Of a stretch of DNA of 64,000 nucleotides, positions 34,012 to 43,141 are shown piece after piece. Numbering within the stretch: the first letter of the stretch is position 1; the number at the start of each line of letters is the position of its first letter. A model generated the notes under the pieces. The model was not told the origin of the DNA. It searched no databases and was given only the letters and a program-made list of their open reading frames with translations. A program made the position numbers and the translations under genes. Source of the DNA: Lichenicola sp964247735 (GTDB lineage Bacteria > Pseudomonadota > Alphaproteobacteria > Acetobacterales > Acetobacteraceae); assembly GCA_964247735.1 (NCBI GenBank), contig CAXTVS010000010.1, forward strand, positions 14,930 to 78,929. Direction: 5' to 3'.

Positions 34012-36308
34012 GGAACGTGCTTGCCGGGTCCCCGGAGGCGCCGGTCGGGCCGACGCGCCGACGCGGCCGGCGCGTCGCCGCTGCCGATCGCGAACAGCAG
34101 CCCGCCGGTCAGCGGCGCCGCCTCGACCAGCCGCACCGCCACGGTCTGCGCCAGGCGATACGCCGCGCCGCTTCGTCTGCCGATCAGCGCCTGTGCCGCT
34201 TCGTCGTGCATCCAGAATTCATCGGCCCCGGTGGGGGCGGAAAGGGAGCTGAGGGAGGAGATCGGCACCAGCCCGCTGGCACCGGTTTCCGTCAATGTGA
34301 CGAAAAGCCCGAACCGGGTCACGCCGGAAATGCGCGCGGAGAAGGTGGCGCCGATTTTGTCCGCCATGTGTGCAGCAATGTAACGCTCGACCGCCTCGCG
34401 CTCGGCCAGTGCCGCCCGCCGCTCGGTGGCGGTGACGTGCGCGCCGGTGTCGACGAAGCCGGCGCCGTCCTCCGGCCGGAGCCCGTCGCTGCCGAGCCTG
34501 AGGCCGCCGATCAGCGCCCGGTGCACCAGCAGGTCGGCATAGCGCCGGATCGGGCTGGTGAAGTGGGCGTACTGCGGCAGCGCCAGGCCGAAGTGGCCGA
34601 GGTTGTCCGGGCCGTACTCGGCCTGGGACTGGCTGCGCAGCACCATCTCGTTGACCAGCGGCGCCTGCTCGGTGCCGGCGACCCGGGTCAGCACCGCGTC
34701 CAGGTCGGCCGGACGTATCTCGCCGGCCGGCTTCAGCGGGATGTCGAGCGTGGCGAGGAACGCGCGCAGCGCGTCCAGCTTCTCCGGCGACGGCGGCGCG
34801 TGCACCCGGAACATGCAGGGCTGGTGCAGCCGTTCCAGCTCCTGCGCCGCGGCCACGTTGGCCAGCACCATGAACTCCTCGATCAGCCGGTGGCTGTCCA
34901 GGCGCGGCCGCGGCACGATCGCGGCGACACGTCCGGCCTCCAGCACCACCTTGCGCTCCGGCAGGTCGAGGTCGAGCGTGCCGCGTCGGGTGCGCGCGTC
35001 CAGCAGTGCCCGGAACGCGCCGTACAGGCTGTCCAGCAGCCCGTCTGGCAGGGCGACCGCGTCACCGTCATGCGCCGCCTGCACCTGCTCGTAGGTGAGG
35101 CGGGCGGCGCTGCGCATCAGGCCGCGGCCGAACCGGTGCGCGTGCTTGGCGCCGTCCGCACCGATCCGCATCTCGACGAACAGGCAGCCGCGCGGCTCCC
35201 CGGGCTTGAGCGAGCACCAGCCGTTGGACAAGGCCTCGGGCAGCATCGGCACCACCCGGTCGGGGAAGTACACCGAGTTGCCGCGCAGCCGGGCTTCCCG
35301 ATCGAGGGCCGAGCCGGCGCGGACGTAGTGCGACACGTCGGCGATGGCGACCATGAGCCGGTAGCCGCCCGGGTTGCCGGGATCCGTGTCGGCTTCCGCG
35401 AACACGGCATCGTCGAAGTCGCGCGCGTCCTCGCCGTCGATCGTCACCAGCGGCACGGCGCGCAGGTCGGTGCGCCCGGACAGGTCCACCCCGGCCGCCG
35501 CCTCGGCCTGCTCGATCGCCTCGTCCGGGAAGTGCTGCGGGATGTCGTGCGTGAGGAGGCAGATCAGGCTCACCGAGCGCGCGTCGCCCATGCGGCCCAG
35601 CCGCTCGACGATCCGCACCGGCTTGAGCCCCAGCCCCATCTGCGGCAGCGGCTCGGCCAGCACGATCTCGTCCGGCTCCGCGTCCCCGGCCTCCCCGACC
35701 GGCACGCTCCACTCCGCCTTGACCCGCCGGTCGGTGGGCACCACCCGGCCGGCCTCGGCCGTGTGGCCGCGCCGGACCGGCGCATCGTCCGGGGGCAGCG
35801 GGCGATACAGCCCGAGCACGCGGCCGGGCCTGGCATCCAGCCGGCGGATCGTGCGGCCCTCGTACCGGCCCTGGCCGATCGGCTTCAGCCGCGCCAGCAC
35901 CCGCTGTCCGGGCGCGAGTGCGGCGCGTCCGCGCAGCTCGGGATGCATGACGATGAAGGGCGGCGGCCCGGCGCCGTCCCAGCCGACCGGCCTCGCCAGC
36001 GCGTCGCCGTCGTTGTCGATGCCGGTCACCTGCACCACGGCCTCCTCCGGCAGGCGGCCGGCAACGGCGAAGCGGCGGGCGCCGGCCGGAACCAGCTCGC
36101 CCTCGCGTTCCAGCGTCTTCAGCAGGTCCCGCAGCGCCACGCGATGCTCCGGCCCGAGTCCGAACGCCCGCGCCACCTCGCGCTTGCCGACGCGGCCGCT
36201 CGACTCCGACACGAAGCGCCGGATCGCCTCGCGCGACGGGAACGTGCCGCTGCCGCTCCGTTCGGTGCCGTCCGCGACCGGCGTGTCCGCCGGCGGCCGC
36301 TTCGGCAT
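34008..36308 (-). CDS. rnr: Ribonuclease R
   Basis: RNase R is a processive 3'-5' exoribonuclease that degrades structured RNA. The 766-residue product has an N-terminal winged-helix and cold-shock part (FPSREAIRRFVSE), then the RNB catalytic domain with the metal-binding DGEDARDFDDAVF and the conserved TSPIRRYADLLVHR. A C-terminal S1 RNA-binding domain (GVTRFGLFVTLTETGASGLV) follows. The ATG shares one base with the topA stop (TGATG), so it is coupled to topA, and the protease gene overlaps its end. A long frame upstream of this ATG is only a shadow of topA. Confidence 0.95.
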   Translation of the reverse strand: MPKRPPADTPVADGTERSGSGTFPSREAIRRFVSESSGRVGKREVARAFGLGPEHRVALRDLLKTLEREGELVPAGARRFAVAGRLPEEAVVQVTGIDNDGDALARPVGWDGAGPPPFIVMHPELRGRAALAPGQRVLARLKPIGQGRYEGRTIRRLDARPGRVLGLYRPLPPDDAPVRRGHTAEAGRVVPTDRRVKAEWSVPVGEAGDAEPDEIVLAEPLPQMGLGLKPVRIVERLGRMGDARSVSLICLLTHDIPQHFPDEAIEQAEAAAGVDLSGRTDLRAVPLVTIDGEDARDFDDAVFAEADTDPGNPGGYRLMVAIADVSHYVRAGSALDREARLRGNSVYFPDRVVPMLPEALSNGWCSLKPGEPRGCLFVEMRIGADGAKHAHRFGRGLMRSAARLTYEQVQAAHDGDAVALPDGLLDSLYGAFRALLDARTRRGTLDLDLPERKVVLEAGRVAAIVPRPRLDSHRLIEEFMVLANVAAAQELERLHQPCMFRVHAPPSPEKLDALRAFLATLDIPLKPAGEIRPADLDAVLTRVAGTEQAPLVNEMVLRSQSQAEYGPDNLGHFGLALPQYAHFTSPIRRYADLLVHRALIGGLRLGSDGLRPEDGAGFVDTGAHVTATERRAALAEREAVERYIAAHMADKIGATFSARISGVTRFGLFVTLTETGASGLVPISSLSSLSAPTGADEFWMHDEAAQALIGRRSGAAYRLAQTVAVRLVEAAPLTGGLLFAIGSGDAPAASARRPDRRLRGPGKHVP

Positions 36309-39049
36309 CAGGCGCGGATCTTGGACGCGGTTCTGCCGGACCCGGCCGCGGCCACCTTCGGCGGCGGCTTGACCGGCTTCTTCGCCGCCTTGCCGGAAGC
36401 GGGCTTGGCCGCGACCTTCGGTGCCCCGCGCGCCGGCGGCTTCGGCGCCTCGGCGACGGCGGGAGCCGCCTTCCGTGCCGGCTTCGCCTTGGCCGCAGCG
36501 CCCTTCTTGCCGCGCGGCTTGAGCGGCTTGCCGCGTTCCGCCAGCAGCGGCACCGCCTCGTCGAGGGTGAACTCCTCCATGGTGCGGTCGCGCGGCAGGT
36601 TGGCGACGGTCTGCCCGTGCTGCACGTACGGTCCGAACCGGCCCTTGCGCACCAGCACCGGCTCGCGGTCCTTCGGGTGGTCGCCCAGGGTGCGCACCGA
36701 GGCCAGCTTCTTGCCCAGCACGTCCACCGCCCGGTTCATGCCGACCTCGAGGATGTCGTCGTCCTTCTCCAGCGAGGCGAAGATGGCGCCCATCTTCACG
36801 TACGGCCCGAACCGGCCGATCCCGGCCTCGATCGGCTCGCCCAGCTCCGGATGCAGCCCGACCAGGCGCGGCAGCGACAGCAGCCCCACCGCCTGCTCCA
36901 GGGTGACGGTGTCGCCCTCGAAGCCCTTGGGCAGGGTGGCGCGCCTGGGCTTGGCCTTCTTGTCGTTCGGGTCCGGCTCGCCCTGCTGGACGTAGAGCCC
37001 CCACGGGCCGCGCTTGACGAAAACGTCCTCGCCGGTTTCCGGATGGGCGCCGAGCGTCCGCACCCCGTCCTTGAGGGTCTCGCCGCCGTCGCCCTCCTTG
37101 GCATCGATCACCAGCCTCCGGGTGAACTGGCACGCCGGATAGTTCGAGCAGCCGATGAACGAGCCGTAGCGGCCGAGCTTGAGCCCGAGCCGTCCGGTGC
37201 CGCACGCGGTGCAGGTGCGCGGATCGCCGCCGTCGGCGCGGGCGGGAAAGAAGTGCGGCCCCAGATCGGCGTCCAGCGCGTCGATCACGTCGGAGATCTT
37301 GAGGTCCCTGGTCTGCGCCACCGCGTGCGAGAACGCTTCCCAGAACTTCGCCATCACCGCGCGCCAATCGGCCCGGCCGTCGGAAATGTCGTCGAGCTGC
37401 TCTTCCAGCCCGGCGGTGAACTGCGGGTCGACGTAGCGCTCGAAGAACGAGACCAGGAAGGCCGTCACCAGCCGGCCGCGATCCTCGGGAATGAAGCGCC
37501 GGTTCTCCAGCCGCACGTAGTCGCGGTCGCGCAGCACGCTCAGGATCGAGGCGTAGGTGGACGGCCGGCCGATGCCGATCTCCTCCATCTTCTTGACCAG
37601 GCTCGCTTCGGAGTACCGCGGCGGCGGCTGGGTGAAGTGCTGGTCGGCTGCCACCGCGCCGCGCTTCAGCGGGTCCGCCTCGCGCATCGGCGGCAGCATC
37701 CGGCCGTCCTCGTCCTCCGCCCCCTTCGGGTCGGCGTCGTCCCGCCCCTCGGCATACAGCTTGAGGTAGCCGTCGAAGGCAACGATGGAGCCGTTGGCGC
37801 GCAGCCTGGCCCGGCCGGCCGGCTCGGCGATCTCCACCACCACCTGGTCCAGCTCGGCCGACTGCATCTGGCTGGCCACCGCACGCTTCCAGATCAGCTC
37901 GTAGAGCCGGCGCTGCTCGTCGCCGAGGTAGCGGCCCATCTGCTGCGGCGTGCGCGCGACGTCGGTCGGACGCACCGCCTCGTGCGCCTCCTGGGCGTTC
38001 TTGGCCTTGGTCGAGTACTCGCGGGCGATGCCCGGCAGGTAGTCGCGGCCGAAGGCGTCGCCGATGTGGCCTCGGATCGCCTCCACCGCTTCCCGCGCCA
38101 TCTGCACGCCGTCGGTGCGCATGTAGGTGATCAGGCCGACCGTCTCGCCCCCTCCTTGTCCATCGGGCAGCTCGATCCCCTCGTAGAGCTGCTGCGCCGC
38201 CCGCATGGTCGCCTGCGCGCCGAGGCCCAGCTTGCGCGAGGCTTCCTGCTGCAGGGTGGAGGTGGTGAACGGCGCCGGCGGGTTGCGCTTGACCTTGCGC
38301 CGCTCCACCGAGCCGACCGAGAACTGCCCGGCTTCCACCGCCGCCTTGGCGGCAAGCGCCCGCGCCTCGTCGCCCAGGTCGAACTGGTCGAGCTTCTTCC
38401 CGTCCAGATGGGTCAGCCGGGCGGCAAAAGGTGCCCCTGCCGGCGTGGTCATCTGCGCCTGCACCGACCAGTACTCGCGCGGCCGGAACACCTCGATCTC
38501 GGCTTCGCGCTCGCAGATCAGCCTGAGCGCCACAGACTGCACCCGGCCGGCCGAGCGGCTGCCGGGCAGCTTGCGCCACAGCACCGGCGACAGGGTGAAG
38601 CCGACCAGGTAGTCCAGCGCCCGCCGGGCCAGGTAGGCCTCGATCAGCGGCATGTCGAGGTCGCGCGGCGCCTTCATCGCCGTCCGGATCGCGTTCTTGG
38701 TGATCTCGTTGAAGGTGACCCGCTGAACGTCCACGCCGCGCAGCAGGTGCTTCTCCTCCAGCATGGCGCGGACGTGCCAGGAGATCGCCTCGCCCTCGCG
38801 GTCGGGGTCGGTGGCGAGGTAGAGCGTCTTGGCGCCCTTCAGCGCCTTGGCGATGGCCGCGATCTGGCGGTTGCCGCGCTCGTCGGCTTCCCAGTCCATC
38901 GCGAAGTCCTGTTCCGGACGGACGCTGCCGTCCTTGGGCGGCAGGTCCCGGACATGGCCGAACGAGGCCAGCACGGTGAAGCCGTCGCCCAGGTACTTGT
39001 TGATCGTCTTCGCCTTGGCGGGCGACTCGACAACGACGACGTCGACCAT
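36308..39049 (-). CDS. topA: DNA topoisomerase I
   Basis: TopA relaxes negative supercoils through a transient single-strand break. The 913-residue protein shows the Toprim domain (VVVESPAKAKTI, DPDREGEAISWH), the catalytic tyrosine in GLITYMRTDG, and GIGRPSTYASIL. One C4 zinc ribbon (CTACG...GCSNYPAC) follows. Three C-terminal repeats of the GRFGPYV type follow (GPWGLYVQ, GRFGPYVKMG, GRFGPYVQHG), and the protein ends in a Lys/Ala/Pro-rich basic tail that probably binds DNA or RNA polymerase. ATG 39049 was chosen because CGGAG precedes it and VDVVVVESPAK is the usual family start. It heads the topA-rnr-S41-DUF1491 operon and follows dprA by 46 bases. Confidence 0.96.
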   Translation of the reverse strand: MVDVVVVESPAKAKTINKYLGDGFTVLASFGHVRDLPPKDGSVRPEQDFAMDWEADERGNRQIAAIAKALKGAKTLYLATDPDREGEAISWHVRAMLEEKHLLRGVDVQRVTFNEITKNAIRTAMKAPRDLDMPLIEAYLARRALDYLVGFTLSPVLWRKLPGSRSAGRVQSVALRLICEREAEIEVFRPREYWSVQAQMTTPAGAPFAARLTHLDGKKLDQFDLGDEARALAAKAAVEAGQFSVGSVERRKVKRNPPAPFTTSTLQQEASRKLGLGAQATMRAAQQLYEGIELPDGQGGGETVGLITYMRTDGVQMAREAVEAIRGHIGDAFGRDYLPGIAREYSTKAKNAQEAHEAVRPTDVARTPQQMGRYLGDEQRRLYELIWKRAVASQMQSAELDQVVVEIAEPAGRARLRANGSIVAFDGYLKLYAEGRDDADPKGAEDEDGRMLPPMREADPLKRGAVAADQHFTQPPPRYSEASLVKKMEEIGIGRPSTYASILSVLRDRDYVRLENRRFIPEDRGRLVTAFLVSFFERYVDPQFTAGLEEQLDDISDGRADWRAVMAKFWEAFSHAVAQTRDLKISDVIDALDADLGPHFFPARADGGDPRTCTACGTGRLGLKLGRYGSFIGCSNYPACQFTRRLVIDAKEGDGGETLKDGVRTLGAHPETGEDVFVKRGPWGLYVQQGEPDPNDKKAKPRRATLPKGFEGDTVTLEQAVGLLSLPRLVGLHPELGEPIEAGIGRFGPYVKMGAIFASLEKDDDILEVGMNRAVDVLGKKLASVRTLGDHPKDREPVLVRKGRFGPYVQHGQTVANLPRDRTMEEFTLDEAVPLLAERGKPLKPRGKKGAAAKAKPARKAAPAVAEAPKPPARGAPKVAAKPASGKAAKKPVKPPPKVAAAGSGRTASKIRA

Positions 39050-39095
39050 GAATGCTCCGGGTCCGGTCGGGGGGCTGCAACCCCCGGCTGCGCCG

Positions 39096-40232
39096 TCAGC
39101 CCGGCCGGAACCGGTCCGCCAGCAGTCCGACGCGGTTCCCGGGGAGGGATTCCACACGTCCTGCGAGTTCCAGCTCGGTCAGCACCGCCAGCACGGCAGA
39201 GATCGAGAACTGGCAGCGGCGCACCAGATCGTCAACCGGCGTGGGGGTATGACTCAGCAGCCGGAGCAGCGCGTCCCGTACCGAGCCGAGCTGGTCCCAG
39301 CTCTCCGGCGCGTCCGCGCCCCAGCCCGAGGCCGGCTCCGCGAAGCCGGTCGGCCCCAGGTCCGGCGGCAGGTCCGGGAGGTGGCGCAGCACGTCGGCTG
39401 CGTTCTCGACCAGATGCGCCTCGCGCTTGCGCAGCAGGTCGTTGGAGCCGCGGCAGCGGGGGTCGAGCGGGCTGCCCGGCACCGCATACAGCTCCCGGCC
39501 GTAGTCCAGCGCCAGGCCCGCCGAGATCAGGCTGCCCGATTTCAGCGCCGCTTCCACCACCACGCAGCCGAGCGAAAGCCCGACGATGATGCGGTTGCGC
39601 CGGGGGAAGTGCCGCGACTGCGGCGCGGTGCCGAGCGGGGCTTCCGCCACCACGCAGCCCTGGGCGGCGATGCGGTCCTGCAGCGCCGCGTGTTCCGGCG
39701 GGTAGGGCTTGTCGAGCCCGCCGGCAATCGCCGCTACGGTCGGGCCGACGTGCAGCGCCCCCACGTGCGCGGCCCCGTCGATGCCGCGGGCCAGGCCCGA
39801 CACCACCACCAGCCCGCCGCCGCCAAGCTCGGCGGCCAGCGCCTCGGCGATGCGCAGGCCGGCCGCGGACGCGTTGCGCGCGCCGACGATCGCCACCGCG
39901 CGGCGGTGCAGGATCATCGGATCCCCCAGCACCGACAGCAGCGGCGGCGCGTCAGCGAGCTGGGCCAGCAGCGGCGGATAGTCCGGCTGTCCCAGCACCA
40001 GGAACCGGCCGCCGAGCCGGTGGAGCGCCTCGATCTCCGCCTCCGCCACGCCCTGGCTCGGAACCGACGGCGGCACGTCACGGCCGCCGGCGCGGGAGAG
40101 GCCGGGCAGGGCGTCGAGCGCCGCCTCCGGGTCGCCGCCGAAGCGCTGCATCAGGCGACGGAACCCCATCGGCCCGACCCCGTCGGTGCGGACCAGCCGC
40201 AGGATGGCGCCGAGCGGCATCCGCCCGCTCAT
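39096..40232 (-). CDS. dprA: DNA-processing protein DprA
   Basis: DprA binds incoming single-stranded DNA during natural transformation and loads RecA. The 378-residue product has the Rossmann-type core: AVAIVGARNASAAGLR, VVSGLARGIDGAAHVGAL, and the segment SGSLISAGLALDYGRELYAVPG. A C-terminal winged-helix (TPVDDLVRRCQFS) follows. The ATG at 40232 overlaps the plsY stop by 4 bases. The neighbours pyrC, plsY and topA form the order conserved in many Rhodospirillales. comEC, another competence gene, lies 4.4 kb away, so the DNA-uptake set is partly represented here. Confidence 0.95.
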   Translation of the reverse strand: MSGRMPLGAILRLVRTDGVGPMGFRRLMQRFGGDPEAALDALPGLSRAGGRDVPPSVPSQGVAEAEIEALHRLGGRFLVLGQPDYPPLLAQLADAPPLLSVLGDPMILHRRAVAIVGARNASAAGLRIAEALAAELGGGGLVVVSGLARGIDGAAHVGALHVGPTVAAIAGGLDKPYPPEHAALQDRIAAQGCVVAEAPLGTAPQSRHFPRRNRIIVGLSLGCVVVEAALKSGSLISAGLALDYGRELYAVPGSPLDPRCRGSNDLLRKREAHLVENAADVLRHLPDLPPDLGPTGFAEPASGWGADAPESWDQLGSVRDALLRLLSHTPTPVDDLVRRCQFSISAVLAVLTELELAGRVESLPGNRVGLLADRFRPG

Positions 40233-40867
40233 GCCGGACGCCCGCCGATGCGCGGCTCGGTGCCGGACAGCAGACGGGCGATGTTGGCGCGGTGCCGCGC
40301 CCACACGATCAGCGTGATGGCGAGTCCCGCCCACGGCACCGGCGCGCGAAGCATCCCGCCGCCCAGCGCCAGCAGCAGGGGCGCCGGCAGCGCGAACGCC
40401 GCCAGGGCACCGGCCGAGGAGATCCGGCTCAGCCGCGCCACCAGGAGCCAGACCAGGCAGCAGATCGCCCCCACGCGCCAGTCCAGCGCCAGCACCGCGC
40501 CCAGCCCGGTGGCGACCCCCTTGCCGCCGCGGCCACGCAGCCAGACCGGGAAGCAGTGCCCGAGCACGACGCAGACCGCCGCCACCGCCGCGGCGTCCGG
40601 CGCCAGCAGGAACAGGACGAGCTCGCACGACAGCACCGCGACCACGCCCTTCAGCCCATCGAGCAGCAGGGTGGCGGCGGCGAGGCCGCGACGGCCGGTG
40701 CGCAGCACGTTGGTGGCGCCGATGTTGCCCGAGCCGATCCGGCGTATGTCGCCGGCCCCGCCGAGGCGGGTCAGGATCAGCCCGAACGGGATGCTGCCAA
40801 GCAGGTAGGACAGCACCGCCGCCCCCGCCAGCAGCACCGTGCCGTCGCCCGACGCCGCGCCGCTCAT
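40229..40867 (-). CDS. plsY: Glycerol-3-phosphate acyltransferase PlsY
   Basis: PlsY uses acyl-phosphate to acylate glycerol-3-phosphate, the first step of phospholipid synthesis. The 212-residue polytopic membrane protein has the three catalytic loops: GSIPFGLILTRLGG, DIRRIGSGNIGATNVLRTGR, and GHCFPVWLRGRGGKGVATG. It has about six to seven transmembrane segments, all of normal length for the family. It overlaps dprA by 4 bases downstream and starts 11 bases after the pyrC' stop. Confidence 0.95.
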   Translation of the reverse strand: MSGAASGDGTVLLAGAAVLSYLLGSIPFGLILTRLGGAGDIRRIGSGNIGATNVLRTGRRGLAAATLLLDGLKGVVAVLSCELVLFLLAPDAAAVAAVCVVLGHCFPVWLRGRGGKGVATGLGAVLALDWRVGAICCLVWLLVARLSRISSAGALAAFALPAPLLLALGGGMLRAPVPWAGLAITLIVWARHRANIARLLSGTEPRIGGRPA

Positions 40868-40877
40868 GGATCGTCCC

Positions 40878-42158
40878 TCATCCGAACACTCGCCGCCCGT
40901 TCTTCCAGGTGCCGAGCACGCGCCCTTCCAGCGCCCGGCCGTCGAACGGGGTGTTCTGCGCGTGGCCCGGCAGCTGCCCCGCGACCACCTTCCAGGCGCG
41001 CTCGGGATCGAACAGGCAGAGATCCGCCGGGGCCCCGACGGCGAGCCGTCCGGCGCCGCTGCCGAGCAGCCGGGCCGGCGCGGCGGTCAGCAGCTCCAGC
41101 GCCCGGAGCAGGCTCATGCTGCCGTCATGCACGCGCGCCAGCGTCACACCGAGCAGGGTGGCGAGCCCGACGCCGCCGGCGCGCGCCTGCGCGAACGGCA
41201 GCCGCTTGTCGTCCGGGTCGCACGGTGCGTGGTCGGAGCCGACCGCGTCGACCGTGCCGTCGGCGAGCGCCGCACAGATCGCCATCCGGTCCGCCTCGGG
41301 CCGCAGCGGCGGCGACAGCTTGGCATAGGTGCGGAAGTCGCCGATCGCGGTCTCGTTCAGGTCGAAATAGGGCGGCGCCGTGTCGCAGGTGACGCGGATG
41401 CCGTCCGCCTTGGCGCGCGCCACCAGCGCCACGGTTTCCGCGGTGGACACGTGGGCCAAGTGCAGCGCGCCGCCGGTGAGCTGCGCCAGCCTGAGGTCGC
41501 GCGCCACCAGGATCGCCTCCGCCGCCGCCGGGATTCCCGGCAGGCCAAGCCGGGTCGCCAGCTCACCCTCGGTGGCGACGCCGCCGCGGGCCAGCGCCGG
41601 GTCCTCCGGATGCTGCACCACCATCGCCCCGAAGCCGCGCGCATAGGACAGCACCAGCCGCATCAGGCGGGCGTCGGCGATGGCGCGGGTGCCGTCGGTG
41701 AAGGCGACCGCGCCGGCCTCGCGCAGCAGCCCGAGCTCGGCCATCTCCTCGCCGCGGCAGCCGCGCGTGACCGCGCCGTAGGGCAGGATCGTGAGCGACC
41801 CGGTCTCCTCGCCGCGCGCGCGCAGCAGCCTGACCAGCGCCGGGTCGTCGATCGCGGGCCTGTTGTTCGGCAGCGCCGCCACGGTGGTGACGCCACCGGC
41901 CGCCGCCGCTTCCGCCGCCTCGGCGATGGTTTCCCGGTATTCGTGCCCGGGCTCGCCCAGCGCCACCCGCATGTCCACCAGCCCCGGGCACAGCACCGCA
42001 CCCGCGCCGTCGATGACGGTCGCCCCGTCCGGCACCCCTTCGGCTGGCCCGTCCACGGCGGCGACCAGCCCGTCCCGCACCAGCAACCGGCCCGGACGAT
42101 CCGACCCGGTCGCGGGGTCGATCAGCCGCACCCGGTCGAACAGCAGCGGCGCGGTCAT
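40878..42158 (-). CDS. pyrC: Dihydroorotase-like PyrC', catalytic HxH missing
   Basis: The 426-residue amidohydrolase-fold protein is encoded next to aspartate carbamoyltransferase, its ATG overlapping the pyrB stop by 4 bases. Active dihydroorotases have a zinc-binding HxH after the first strand (DxHxHLREPG). Here that site reads DMRVALGEPG, with Arg64 and Ala66 in place of the two histidines. Later motifs (LHLAHVSTAE, GSDHAPC) remain. This is the pattern of the non-catalytic PyrC'/PyrX group, known from pseudomonads to act as a structural partner of PyrB. An active dihydroorotase should therefore be encoded elsewhere. The substitution is read directly; the structural role is inferred from the family. 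Confidence 0.9.
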   Translation of the reverse strand: MTAPLLFDRVRLIDPATGSDRPGRLLVRDGLVAAVDGPAEGVPDGATVIDGAGAVLCPGLVDMRVALGEPGHEYRETIAEAAEAAAAGGVTTVAALPNNRPAIDDPALVRLLRARGEETGSLTILPYGAVTRGCRGEEMAELGLLREAGAVAFTDGTRAIADARLMRLVLSYARGFGAMVVQHPEDPALARGGVATEGELATRLGLPGIPAAAEAILVARDLRLAQLTGGALHLAHVSTAETVALVARAKADGIRVTCDTAPPYFDLNETAIGDFRTYAKLSPPLRPEADRMAICAALADGTVDAVGSDHAPCDPDDKRLPFAQARAGGVGLATLLGVTLARVHDGSMSLLRALELLTAAPARLLGSGAGRLAVGAPADLCLFDPERAWKVVAGQLPGHAQNTPFDGRALEGRVLGTWKNGRRVFG

Positions 42159-43141
42159 ACCATGTTCGCGCGCGACAGCCGGTCCAGCACCGCCATCCGC
42201 ACCGCGACCCCCATCTCGACCTGCTCCTGGATCACGCTCTGCTCCGGATGGTCCGCCACCTGGCTGTCGATCTCGACGCCGCGGTTCATCGGCCCCGGAT
42301 GCATCACCAGCGCGCCGGGCTTGGCCCGGGCCAGCCGCGCGGTGTCGAGGCCGAAGAAGCGGAAATACTCCCGCTCGCTCGGCACCAGCCCGCCGCTCAT
42401 GCGCTCGCGCTGCAGCCGGAGCATCATCACCACGTCCACGCCCTCCAGCGCCCGGTCCATGTCGTGGTGCACGCTGACGCCGAGCCGCTCGACCTCCGCC
42501 GGCATCAGCGTCGGCGGCCCCACCACGCGCACCTGGCTGCCCATCGCGGTCAGCAGGTGGATGTTGGAGCGCGCCACCCGGGAATGCGCGACGTCGCCGC
42601 AGATCGCCACCGTCAGCCCTTCCAGCCGGCCGCAGCGCCTGCGGATGGTCAGCGCGTCCAGCAGCGCCTGGGTCGGATGCTCGTGGGTGCCGTCGCCGGC
42701 GTTGATCACCGAGGCGTCCACCTTCTGCGCCAGCAGCGCGGGAGCGCCCGATTGCGCATGCCGCACCACGAGGAGGTCGGTGCGCATCGCGTTCAGCGTG
42801 GCGGCGGTGTCGAGCAGCGTCTCGCCCTTGTTCACCGACGAGGTCGACACCGTCATGTTGATCACGTCCGCACCCAGCCGCTTGCCGGCCAGCTCGAACG
42901 AGGTGCGGGTGCGCGTGCTGTCCTCGAAGAACAGGTTGATCAGGGTGCGCCCGCGCAGCAGGTCGCGCTGCGTCTTGCGGGAGCGGTTCAGCAGCACGTA
43001 GCTTTCGGCCAGGTCCAGGAACGGCTCGATCCGGGTGGGATGCATGCCCTGCAGCCCGAGCAGGTGCCGCCCGCCGCCATCGGCGAAGTAGCCGCCGCCG
43101 CGCGTGCGCGGCTCGGCCGGCGCTTCGCCCGCCCTAGCCAC
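42155..43141 (-). CDS. pyrB: Aspartate carbamoyltransferase catalytic chain
   Basis: PyrB condenses carbamoyl phosphate and aspartate, the committed step of pyrimidine synthesis. The 328-residue product has the carbamoyl-phosphate loop FFEDSTRTRTSFELAGKRLG, the DGTHEHPTQALLDALTI segment, and the aspartate-binding HPGPMNRGVE. An approximately 25-residue N-terminal extension rich in Gly and Arg precedes the core. The GTG start at 43141 overlaps the gltX stop by 8 bases. There is no regulatory PyrI chain; PyrB probably assembles with the inactive PyrC' encoded immediately downstream. Confidence 0.95.
   Translation of the reverse strand: MARAGEAPAEPRTRGGGYFADGGGRHLLGLQGMHPTRIEPFLDLAESYVLLNRSRKTQRDLLRGRTLINLFFEDSTRTRTSFELAGKRLGADVINMTVSTSSVNKGETLLDTAATLNAMRTDLLVVRHAQSGAPALLAQKVDASVINAGDGTHEHPTQALLDALTIRRRCGRLEGLTVAICGDVAHSRVARSNIHLLTAMGSQVRVVGPPTLMPAEVERLGVSVHHDMDRALEGVDVVMMLRLQRERMSGGLVPSEREYFRFFGLDTARLARAKPGALVMHPGPMNRGVEIDSQVADHPEQSVIQEQVEMGVAVRMAVLDRLSRANMV

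Noticed and set aside
34008..39080. A single 1690-codon frame covering topA and rnr
   Set aside because: The first half is a shadow of topA in another frame; rnr begins at ATG 36308, which overlaps the topA stop.
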